From positions 1,240,001-1,304,000 of the forward strand of contig OZ241359.1 in assembly GCA_965199705.1 (NCBI GenBank): a DNA stretch of 64,000 nucleotides. Direction: 5' to 3'. The DNA comes from Azophilus sp965199705. GTDB taxonomy: Bacteria; Pseudomonadota; Gammaproteobacteria; Pseudomonadales; Azotimanducaceae. Positions within the stretch are counted from its first letter, which is position 1; each line of letters opens with the position of its first letter. Of the stretch, positions 38,277 through 45,542 are shown one piece after another. The position numbers were made by a program, and so were the translations under genes. The notes under the pieces were generated by a model. That model was not told the DNA's origin. It saw only the letters and a list, made by a program, of their open reading frames with translations, and did not search any database.

Positions 38277-39644
38277 CTAGAGCATATCCGGCGCGGACAG
38301 TCGTCCGCGCACGGCCGAGGCAGCCACCACCGCCGGGCTCGCCAGGTGCGAGCGCGCGCCCGGCCCTTGCCGGCCCTCGAAGTTGCGATTGGTGGTGGAG
38401 GCGATGCGCTTGCCCGGCCCGAAGGACTCACCGCCGGCGTAGAAACACAGGCTGCAACCGGCTTCGCGCCATTCAAAACCGGCGGCGCGAAACACCTGAT
38501 CCAGCCCTTCGGCCTCGGCTGCCCGCTTGACGCGACCGGATCCCGGCACGCACAGGGCGGCCACGCCAGGCGCCACCCGGCGATTGCGCAGCACCTCGGC
38601 GGCAGCGCGCAGATCGCTCAGCCGGGCGTTGGTGCAGGAGCCGATGAAGGCGGCGTCGATGGTGACATCGGTCATGCGGGCGCCCGGCGCCAGGCCGATA
38701 TAGGCAAGTGCCCGGGCGTCGGCATCACTGGCCGGCGTTGGCACCCGGCCGCGCAAGGCCACGCCCTGGGCCGGCGATGTGCCCCAGGTGATTCGATGTT
38801 GCACCTGGTTTGCGTCTATCTCGATCACGCGCGCAAAGTCTGCGTCCGGCTCCGAGCGCAGCCGACGCCAGTCCTCGAGCGGTAGTTTGCGGGGTGCGTA
38901 GCGGCTGTTTGCAAGCAGCGCATGCACGGCGGCGTCCGGTGCGATCAGGGCTGTCAGGGCGCCAAATTCGACCGCCATGTTGCACAGTGTCATGCGGGCT
39001 TCAGGATGCAGGGCGTTTATCGCGTCGCCGGCAAACTCAACCGCCGTGCCCTTGCCGCCGTCCGCGCCATGTTCGGCAATCAGCTGCAAGGCCAGATCCT
39101 TGCTGCTGACGGAGGCTTGCAGGGCGCCGGAGACACGCACCAGCAGACTGTCCGGGCGGCTGATGCGCAGGGTCGAGGTGGCCAGCACATGCTCTGCTTC
39201 GGTGCTGCCAATGCCGAGCGCCAGCGTCCCGATTGCACCCAGCGTGCAGGTATGCGAATCCGGGCAGACGAGGGCCAGGCCGGGCAGGGCAATTCCCTGT
39301 TCGGCGCTTACCAGATGGCTGATGCCCTGGTCCGCATCCTGAATGTCGAACAGCCGTAAGCCGAAGTGGGCGGCGCCTTGCCGCTGGCGCAGGATGAACG
39401 CCTCGCCGCCCGGCGCTTGCGTCTCGTCACCTCGCCCCGGGCGCGTGTCGATGATGTGGTCGGTCACGCAGAAGGCGTGCTCCGGTCGGCGCACGCGCCG
39501 ACCCCGGTCCCGCAGCGCTTGCAGCGCCAGTGCGCCGGTGCGTTCGTGCAGCACGATCCGGTCGATGTACAACAGGCTCTCGCCATTGTCATCCGTTTCG
39601 ATGCAATGACTGTCCCAGAGTTTATCCAGGAGCGTTCCTGGCAT
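38277..39644 (-). CDS. LeuC-like aconitase-family dehydratase large subunit
   Basis: 455 residues from MPGTLLDKLWDSHCIETDDN; the open frame runs further upstream, but that part lies in the opposite gene. LeuC marks: CPDSHTCTLGAIGTLALGIG, EHVLATSTLRI, the cluster Cys in IGSCTNARLSDLRAA and the pair in AGCSLCFYAGGES, and TTNRNFEGRQG. The three Cys ligands of the [4Fe-4S] cluster are thus present. Ordinary LeuC has GCSxCL(A/G)MN where this has CSLCFYAGG, a difference close to the active site that may reflect another substrate. It is divergent from aldehyde dehydrogenase with operator site 4 between. Confidence 0.86.
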   Translation of the reverse strand: MPGTLLDKLWDSHCIETDDNGESLLYIDRIVLHERTGALALQALRDRGRRVRRPEHAFCVTDHIIDTRPGRGDETQAPGGEAFILRQRQGAAHFGLRLFDIQDADQGISHLVSAEQGIALPGLALVCPDSHTCTLGAIGTLALGIGSTEAEHVLATSTLRISRPDSLLVRVSGALQASVSSKDLALQLIAEHGADGGKGTAVEFAGDAINALHPEARMTLCNMAVEFGALTALIAPDAAVHALLANSRYAPRKLPLEDWRRLRSEPDADFARVIEIDANQVQHRITWGTSPAQGVALRGRVPTPASDADARALAYIGLAPGARMTDVTIDAAFIGSCTNARLSDLRAAAEVLRNRRVAPGVAALCVPGSGRVKRAAEAEGLDQVFRAAGFEWREAGCSLCFYAGGESFGPGKRIASTTNRNFEGRQGPGARSHLASPAVVAASAVRGRLSAPDML

Positions 39645-39668
39645 GGGTCGCTCCAAACTTGTTTGGCT

Positions 39669-39686
39669 ATAATGACCCATCATTAT
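39669..39686. promoter_or_regulatory. Putative operator site 4 of the catabolic regulon
   Basis: ataatgacccatcattat: two perfect 7-base arms around ccca. It overlaps the first in-frame ATG (39685) of the aldehyde dehydrogenase gene and lies 24 bases before the LeuC-like start. Confidence 0.75.
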
Positions 39687-41103
39687 GACAAACATGATTT
39701 CTGCATCGAACCCTCGTGGTGGCCCCGATTTCCGGTTGGCGGCTGCTGACGTTGATGATGTCCGGGCAACCGCCCTGCGCCTGCGTGCCGGGCAAGCGAC
39801 CTGGGCGGCCTCAATCGAGCATCGGTTGACCGTCTTTGCAGCCTGGCGGCAGGCGCTTCTCGCTCGTCGCGAAGCGCTGGTCGAGGCCCTCAGCGAAGAC
39901 ACGGGCCGGCAGCGTCTGGCTCGGTCCGAGTTCGATGGCGTACTGTCGAGACTCGATTTCTGGGCCGAGCGAGCCTCCGGCCTGCTATCCCGCCCTGCTG
40001 CCGGCGAATCCGCCATGATGCCTTCCGTGCGCTATGAGCACCGGCTCTCGCCGCTTGGGCTGGTGGGCGTCATCGGCCCCTGGAACTTTCCCTTCCTGTT
40101 GCCGCTGATCGACGCCATTCCGGCACTGCTGGCGGGCTGCGCCGTGCTCATCAAGCCGAGCGAGGTGACGCCTCGGCTGGTGCAGCCGCTCCGCCAGACA
40201 ATCGCCGACGCGCCAGAGCTTGCTGCGGTGCTTGCGGTGGCGCCTGGCGGCCCGGCTTGCGGCGAAGCGGTGGTGGATGCGGTTGATGCCGTCTGCTTTA
40301 CGGGCAGCGTGGCCACCGGTCGGCGGGTGGGCGCCCAGGCCGGGGGGCGGCTGATTCCGGCGTTTCTGGAACTCGGCGGCAAGGACCCCTTGATCGTTCT
40401 GCCAGAAGCAGACCTGGCGCTTGCCGTGCGCGTGGCCTTGCGGGCTTCGGTGCTTGCGACCGGTCAGGCTTGTCAGTCCATCGAGCGCATCTATGTGCAT
40501 GCCTCGGTGCATGACGACTTCCTTGTACAACTGACGTCTGCGGCAAAGGCTGTGCGCCTGAATCTGGCGCGCGTGGACCAGGGCCAGATCGGCCCCTTCA
40601 TCGACCCGCGACAGGCCGACCGGGTTGCGGAGCAGCTAGCCGACGCCCTGGCTGAGGGTGCGGAGCAGCACTGTGGCGGCCTGATCCGGCAGGATGGCGG
40701 CGTCTGGTGCCAGCCGGTGGTATTGAGTCGGCTGCATCACGGAATGCGCCTGTATCAGGAGGAGACGTTCGGGCCCGTACTGCCGGTGATGCCGTTTGCG
40801 GACGATGCCGAGGCCGTGCGCCTGGCCAACGATTCAGAATTTGGCCTCTCGGCCTCCGTGCTCGGCGAAGAGGCGCATGCCCTGGCCCTGGCCGAGCAGT
40901 TGCGCGCTGGCGCCGTAAGCGTCAATGACGCCGGCTTGACCGGCCCGGTAGGGGATGTGGAGAAGGAGTCCTTCGGCGTTTCCGGCCTCGGCCGGTCGCG
41001 TATGGGGAAGAGCGGCCTGTTGCGCTTTCTGCGCCGCCAAGCGTTGTTGATTCAGACGGGTGAGCCCTTGCCTCTGGCCGCCTTGGCGGAAGAAGCGAGC
41101 TAA
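39685..41103 (+). CDS. NAD(P)-dependent aldehyde dehydrogenase
   Basis: 472 residues, or 468 if translated from the second ATG at 39697, which avoids the operator overlap. ALDH family marks: GVIGPWNFPFLLPLIDAIPA and VLIKPSEVTP for cofactor binding, CFTGSVATGRRVG, the catalytic Glu in LELGGKDPLIV, the nucleophile Cys in ATGQACQSIERIYV, and EETFGPVLPVMPF. It belongs to the group lacking a C-terminal hydrophobic tail, so is cytoplasmic. It presumably oxidises an aldehyde intermediate of the island to the acid. Confidence 0.93.
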   Translation: MTNMISASNPRGGPDFRLAAADVDDVRATALRLRAGQATWAASIEHRLTVFAAWRQALLARREALVEALSEDTGRQRLARSEFDGVLSRLDFWAERASGLLSRPAAGESAMMPSVRYEHRLSPLGLVGVIGPWNFPFLLPLIDAIPALLAGCAVLIKPSEVTPRLVQPLRQTIADAPELAAVLAVAPGGPACGEAVVDAVDAVCFTGSVATGRRVGAQAGGRLIPAFLELGGKDPLIVLPEADLALAVRVALRASVLATGQACQSIERIYVHASVHDDFLVQLTSAAKAVRLNLARVDQGQIGPFIDPRQADRVAEQLADALAEGAEQHCGGLIRQDGGVWCQPVVLSRLHHGMRLYQEETFGPVLPVMPFADDAEAVRLANDSEFGLSASVLGEEAHALALAEQLRAGAVSVNDAGLTGPVGDVEKESFGVSGLGRSRMGKSGLLRFLRRQALLIQTGEPLPLAALAEEAS

Positions 41104-41141
41104 CCCAGGACAGGTCGCGCCAGGCAGACCGCGCCAGACCG

Positions 41142-41155
41142 CGCGATCATCGCGG
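41142..41155. repeat. Extragenic palindrome
   Basis: cgcgatcatcgcgg between aldehyde dehydrogenase and the glutaredoxin gene; see 51109 and 54798 for similar copies. Confidence 0.5.
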
Positions 41156-41175
41156 CCCCTGAGGCAAGACCCCGG

Positions 41176-41790
41176 TCAACGCGCGGGTGAGAGAGAACAC
41201 TGGCCACGATCTGGATTGGGCTCGACCTCGGCCAGCCCCAGCAGATCCTTGAGTGCATCCGCGCCGCCGACATAACAGCCGTCAATCCAGATTTGTGGCA
41301 GGGTAACCGGTGTCTTGGGGCCGATGACGGGTTTGACGCGAGCCAGCATCTCGTAGAGGGCGCGGGTGTCCTTGACCACGTCGCAGTAGCGGCTTTCGAT
41401 GCCGGATTCGGCCAGATAGCCCTTGGCGCGGACGCAGTGGGGACATCCGGTCTTGCCGAAAATGTGATTGCCTGTCATGGGCGTGTCCGACATGGCGCAC
41501 TCGATTACCGCCTGGGTCAGAACGCCGCGATTCAGCGCCGCGCCCTGGGAGACGATCTTGCCGTTCACCAGGACGATGGGCGCGTGCCAGCCGCCCTTCG
41601 GCAGTGGCTTCCACCATTCGCTGAGCCAGTCGCGCATATCCAGCGCCACCTCGATGCCCGCCAGGTCCGTGTCGATGCAGTCCTGAATGATGTCGTGGGT
41701 GAGAGCGCATTCGCCGCAGGGAATATTCACCTTGAACGGCCCCCAGGCCCCGGCCCAGCGGAAAACAGTGATGTTGACAGGGTTGCTCAT
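41176..41790 (-). CDS. Two-domain thiol protein: N-terminal CGEC domain plus glutaredoxin
   Basis: 204 residues from MSNPVNITVFRWAGAWGPF. Residues 1-100 look like a thioredoxin-fold domain with a CGEC pair (VNIPCGECALTHDIIQ), a further Cys in IQDCIDTDL and a cis-Pro-like segment WHAPIVLVNGK. Residues 105-190 form a glutaredoxin with active site TGCPHCVRAKGYLAESGI and the cis-Pro segment VTLPQIWIDGCYVGG. Fusion of the two is unusual and suggests electron transfer between them or thiol-disulfide exchange with a partner. The start ATG at 41790 is chosen because upstream codons are poorly supported. No role in a named pathway can be given. Confidence 0.8.
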   Translation of the reverse strand: MSNPVNITVFRWAGAWGPFKVNIPCGECALTHDIIQDCIDTDLAGIEVALDMRDWLSEWWKPLPKGGWHAPIVLVNGKIVSQGAALNRGVLTQAVIECAMSDTPMTGNHIFGKTGCPHCVRAKGYLAESGIESRYCDVVKDTRALYEMLARVKPVIGPKTPVTLPQIWIDGCYVGGADALKDLLGLAEVEPNPDRGQCSLSPAR

Positions 41791-42040
41791 GCGCCGTGCG
41801 GCCTCCTGCTGGTTGGTTTCTGGTCGCCTGAATTCCAGGAGCCTGCGCCCTGTGATTTCGCGGGCGCACTGCAATGTAACGCCACCACGCATCGGCGTAC
41901 AAGGTCATGTACGGGCCAGCAGGATCACGTCATCATCTCCGGCTTCTGCAGCCCACCCAATTTTGCAACAACCCGGCGATGCAGATTGGCCGGGCTGTGA
42001 AGACCTCGCGCCTTGGGGATGAAAATGGCCAATTCAAGTG

Positions 42041-42068
42041 CTTTGAATGCGCCTGTCGGCCCCCAATT
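42041..42068 (+). promoter_or_regulatory. Possible heat-shock (sigma-32-type) promoter of hsp20
   Basis: ctttgaa, 13 bases, then ccccaatt, similar to the heat-shock consensus CTTGAAA and CCCCAT-T. It lies 40 bases before the small heat-shock protein start. The rest of 41791-42040 shows no gene. Confidence 0.4.
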
Positions 42069-42107
42069 CATGGGCCGTCAGCAACTGATGAACCAAGGAG
42101 AACTGAC

Positions 42108-42521
42108 ATGAGCTTGATTCGATGGAACCCGATTCGGGACCTGGACTTCTGGTTTGGCCACGGCCCCTTCGCCTCTGACCCGGCGTCTGCCGGTGACTGG
42201 CGTCCGCCCGTGGACATCCTGGAAACGGAAGCCGACTTTCGCATCGACATGGAATTGCCGGCGATAGACCGAGAAAGTCTGTCGGTGACCGTCAAGGATG
42301 CAGTCTTGACCGTGAGCGGCGAGCGCAAGCAGCGGGCTCTGGATGACATTCGCAATCATCGGCTGGAACGTCGCTACGGCGCCTTTTCGCGCAGCTTCCG
42401 GCTGCCGGACACGGTGGATGCGGATAGCATCTCGGCGGCTTCCCGCGAAGGCGTGCTCAGCTTGACGATCGCCAAGCGCGAGCCGGATGGACCCAAGTCC
42501 ATCGAGGTTCAGGTGCACTGA
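42108..42521 (+). CDS. Small heat-shock protein, Hsp20/alpha-crystallin family
   Basis: 137 residues from MSLIRWNPIRDLDFWFGHGP, preceded by aaggag. The alpha-crystallin domain spans residues 33-128: PVDILETEADFRIDMELPAI, LSVTVKDAVLTVSGERKQ, ERRYGAFSRSFRLPDTVD, and the conserved A-x-x-x-x-G-V-L motif as SREGVLSLTIAKRE. The C-terminal I-x-V anchor is seen in KSIEVQVH. It acts as an ATP-independent chaperone that holds unfolded proteins. The leader contains a possible heat-shock promoter, and a hairpin follows the gene. Confidence 0.96.
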   Translation: MSLIRWNPIRDLDFWFGHGPFASDPASAGDWRPPVDILETEADFRIDMELPAIDRESLSVTVKDAVLTVSGERKQRALDDIRNHRLERRYGAFSRSFRLPDTVDADSISAASREGVLSLTIAKREPDGPKSIEVQVH

Positions 42522-42559
42522 ATCCCCGTCGCGCATACGCCAACCCCCGTAGAGGCCCC

Positions 42560-42587
42560 CGCAATGCCGGCGAGCACCGGCATTGCG
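42560..42587. terminator. Hairpin after hsp20
   Basis: Perfect 11-bp stem cgcaatgccgg / ccggcattgcg with a 6-base loop, 38 bases after the stop. No T-run follows, so it may be a weak terminator or an mRNA-stabilising hairpin. Confidence 0.45.
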
Positions 42588-42701
42588 GTGGCGCCGTCGC
42601 CATCAAGGGCTTCCCCTTCGCCAACCAGTAGCAGGCATCTCCCCGACTGACGCCGGATTCAGGCAAAATAGCTGCAATCTGCGGCGCCGCTTGATGGCCT
42701 G

Positions 42702-42767
42702 GGAGCCTGCGCCGCAGGAAGTCGCAAAAGCGGATTTGCAGCCGTGAATTCCTGCGGCGCAGGCTCC
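42702..42767. repeat. 19-bp inverted repeat upstream of acnA
   Basis: ggagcctgcgccgcaggaa at 42702-42720 and its exact complement at 42749-42767, with a 28-base loop. It looks like a REP-type extragenic palindrome; it lies 35 bases before the acnA start. Confidence 0.8.
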
Positions 42768-42802
42768 TAGGACGCCGTCAAGCCAATGGATAGGGATTGC
42801 CC

Positions 42803-45502
42803 ATGAGTCAGGACAGCTTTCGCTGCCGCAAGACGCTGGTCGTTGATGGTCAGCGCTACGATTACTTTGATCTGTCTGCTGCTGAGGCGGCTGGCGCCGG
42901 CAACATCAGTCGGTTGCCATACTCCCTGAAGATTCTGCTCGAAAACCTGCTGCGCCACGAAGACGGCGGCGCAGTCAGCCGCAGCGACATCGAGGCGCTG
43001 GCGCAGGCTGCCGATGCACGCCCGGCGGACAGGGAAATCGCCTATCGGCCGGCGCGCGTGCTGATGCAGGATTTCACCGGCGTGCCCGCAGTAGCGGATC
43101 TGGCCGCCATGCGCAGCGCCGTGATGGCTGCCGGCCATGACCCGACGCTGATCAATCCGCTGGCGCCTGTCGATCTGGTGATCGATCACTCGGTGATGGT
43201 GGACAGATTCGGTGATTCTGCTGCTTTCGACAACAATGTCGCTATCGAGATGGCGCGCAACGAAGAACGTTATCGTTTTCTGCGCTGGGGCCAGACTGCG
43301 TTCGACAATTTCCGCGTGGTGCCGCCGGGCACAGGCATCTGTCACCAGGTAAATCTGGAATACCTGGCGCGGGCGGTCTGGACCCGCGCCGACGGCGACA
43401 GCCTGCTCGCCTATCCCGATACGCTGGTCGGCACCGACAGCCACACCACCATGATAAACGGCCTCGGCGTTCTCGGTTGGGGCGTGGGCGGCATCGAGGC
43501 CGAGGCGGTGATGCTCGGCCAGCCGATCTCCATGTTGATCCCGGCGGTGGTCGGATTCGAATTGACCGGCGCCCTGGCGGAAGGCGTTACCGCCACCGAT
43601 CTGGTGCTGCAGGTGGTCGAGATGCTGCGCGCGCACGGCGTGGTCGGCAAGTTTGTCGAGTTTTACGGCGATGGCCTGGAGACGCTTTCGCTGGCAGACC
43701 GGGCGACCATCGCCAACATGGCCCCGGAATATGGCGCAACCTGCGGTTTCTTCCCGATTGATCGGGAGACGATTCGATACCTGGGGCTCTCCGGTCGGCC
43801 TGCGGAAACCCTCGCCCTGGTGGAGGCCTATGCGCGCGCGCAGGGGCTGTGGCGCGAACCCGGGCAGCCGGCGCCAGAATTCGAGGCGCGGCTGTCCTTG
43901 GATCTGGCGCAGGCGCAGCCGAGCCTGGCAGGGCCGAAACGGCCGCAGGATCGGGTGTCGATGCGCGAGCTGCCGGCGGCTTTCGATCAGGCGCTGGCGC
44001 TTCAGGGGCAAGCGGGTGCGCAGCAGCAGCGGGTTTCCGTGCCGGGCGCCGACTACACGCTGGGGCATGGTGATGTGGTGATTGCGGCCATCACCTCCTG
44101 CACCAATACCTCCAACCCGGCGGTGATGCTCGGCGCCGGTCTCGTGGCGCAGAAGGCGCTCGCCGCTGGCCTTCAGGTGAAGCCCTGGGTCAAGACGTCG
44201 CTCGCGCCCGGTTCCAAGGTGGTCACTGAGTATCTGCGCCGCTCCGGCCTGCAATCGGCCCTGGATGCGCTCGGCTTCAATCTGGTCGGCTATGGCTGCA
44301 CCACCTGCATCGGCAATTCCGGCCCGCTGCCGCAGCCGGTGTCAGAAACCATCGAAGCAGGCCGTCTGGTGGTTTCCTCGGTGCTATCCGGGAACCGCAA
44401 CTTCGAGGGCCGGGTGCATCAGGAGGTGCGCGCCAACTGGCTGGCGTCGCCGCCGCTGGTGGTGGCCTATGCGCTTGCCGGCAGCACCCGGATCGATCTC
44501 GGCAGCGAACCGCTGGGCGAAGACCAGGCTGGCAAGCCTGTCTATCTCCGGGATATCTGGCCAAGCAATGCAGAAATCGCCGATGCTGTCGCTGAGGTGT
44601 CGGCAGAGATGTTTCAGGAACAGTACGCCGATGTCTTTACCGGCTCGTCTGCCTGGCGGGCGATAGACGCCGGCGCCGAAGCCAGCTATCGCTGGCTCGA
44701 ATCCACCTACATCAAGCAACCGCCCTTCTTTACGGTCGGCGAGCAGGCGCCGCAGCCGGTTGAGGTGCGCGATGCTCGCGTGCTGGCCATGCTCGGCGAT
44801 TCGGTCACCACGGACCATATCTCGCCAGCCGGCGCCATCGCCCCGGACAGCCCCGCTGGCCAGTACCTGCAACAGCAGGGCGTTGATCGGGCCGAATTCA
44901 ACTCCTACGGCGCCCGACGCGGCAACCACGAGGTGATGATGCGCGGCGCCTTTGCCAACATCCGCATTCGCAACGAAATGACGCCGGATCTGGAGGGCGG
45001 CTACACGCGCCACCTGCCCACTGGCGATCGTCTGTCCATCTATGATGCCGCCATGCGCTATCAGGGCGCCGATACGCCACTGGTGATTGTTGCCGGCAAG
45101 GACTATGGCACAGGCTCAAGCCGTGACTGGGCGGCCAAGGGCACGCGGCTGCTCGGCGTCAAGGCGGTGATCGCCGAGAGTTTCGAGCGGATTCACCGTT
45201 CCAATCTGATTGGCATGGGCGTTCTGCCGCTGACCTTTCTGCCAGGCGATGACCGAAAGCGCCTGGGGCTTGTCGGTGATGAATTCATCGACATCCGGCT
45301 GCCGGACGGGGAGACAGACATTCGGCCACGCCAGGAACTGGAGCTGGTCATCAGTCAAGCCGAAGGGAGCCCCGGAGCTGGCCGCAAGGAGAGCAGGCGG
45401 CTGCGCGTCAGAAGCCGTCTCGATACCGACAACGAGATGGCCTACTTCCAGAGCGGCGGCATCCTGCAATTCGTGCTCAACCAATTGCTGTCGGCACAGT
45501 AG
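42803..45502 (+). CDS. acnA: Aconitate hydratase A
   Basis: 899 residues from MSQDSFRCRKTLVVDGQRYD. Full-length AcnA/IRP1-type aconitase of the TCA cycle: residues 70-120 hold ARVLMQDFTGVPAVADLAAM, then VDLVIDHSVMVDRFG, DTLVGTDSHTTMINGLGVLG, the cluster Cys of AITSCTNTSNPAVML and of GYGCTTCIGNSGPL, and the swivel domain with AGKDYGTGSSRDWAAKGT. The order, length and all three [4Fe-4S] Cys are normal. It is housekeeping and separate from the LeuCD-like pair. Oxidative or iron-linked control is not visible. Confidence 0.97.
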   Translation: MSQDSFRCRKTLVVDGQRYDYFDLSAAEAAGAGNISRLPYSLKILLENLLRHEDGGAVSRSDIEALAQAADARPADREIAYRPARVLMQDFTGVPAVADLAAMRSAVMAAGHDPTLINPLAPVDLVIDHSVMVDRFGDSAAFDNNVAIEMARNEERYRFLRWGQTAFDNFRVVPPGTGICHQVNLEYLARAVWTRADGDSLLAYPDTLVGTDSHTTMINGLGVLGWGVGGIEAEAVMLGQPISMLIPAVVGFELTGALAEGVTATDLVLQVVEMLRAHGVVGKFVEFYGDGLETLSLADRATIANMAPEYGATCGFFPIDRETIRYLGLSGRPAETLALVEAYARAQGLWREPGQPAPEFEARLSLDLAQAQPSLAGPKRPQDRVSMRELPAAFDQALALQGQAGAQQQRVSVPGADYTLGHGDVVIAAITSCTNTSNPAVMLGAGLVAQKALAAGLQVKPWVKTSLAPGSKVVTEYLRRSGLQSALDALGFNLVGYGCTTCIGNSGPLPQPVSETIEAGRLVVSSVLSGNRNFEGRVHQEVRANWLASPPLVVAYALAGSTRIDLGSEPLGEDQAGKPVYLRDIWPSNAEIADAVAEVSAEMFQEQYADVFTGSSAWRAIDAGAEASYRWLESTYIKQPPFFTVGEQAPQPVEVRDARVLAMLGDSVTTDHISPAGAIAPDSPAGQYLQQQGVDRAEFNSYGARRGNHEVMMRGAFANIRIRNEMTPDLEGGYTRHLPTGDRLSIYDAAMRYQGADTPLVIVAGKDYGTGSSRDWAAKGTRLLGVKAVIAESFERIHRSNLIGMGVLPLTFLPGDDRKRLGLVGDEFIDIRLPDGETDIRPRQELELVISQAEGSPGAGRKESRRLRVRSRLDTDNEMAYFQSGGILQFVLNQLLSAQ

Positions 45503-45542
45503 CCTGTTGCCGCCAGCCGGACGGACCCTGCGGACGGGTTGC

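Noticed and set aside
37600..39644. leuCD of leucine biosynthesis
   Set aside because: Not excluded, but no leuA or leuB is nearby, the pair carries the catabolic operator, and the LeuC active-site segment CSLCFYAGG differs from the usual form; called LeuCD-like instead.
42767..44254. A 495-codon frame antisense to acnA
   Set aside because: Shadow of the aconitase gene, no recognisable domain or ribosome-binding site.
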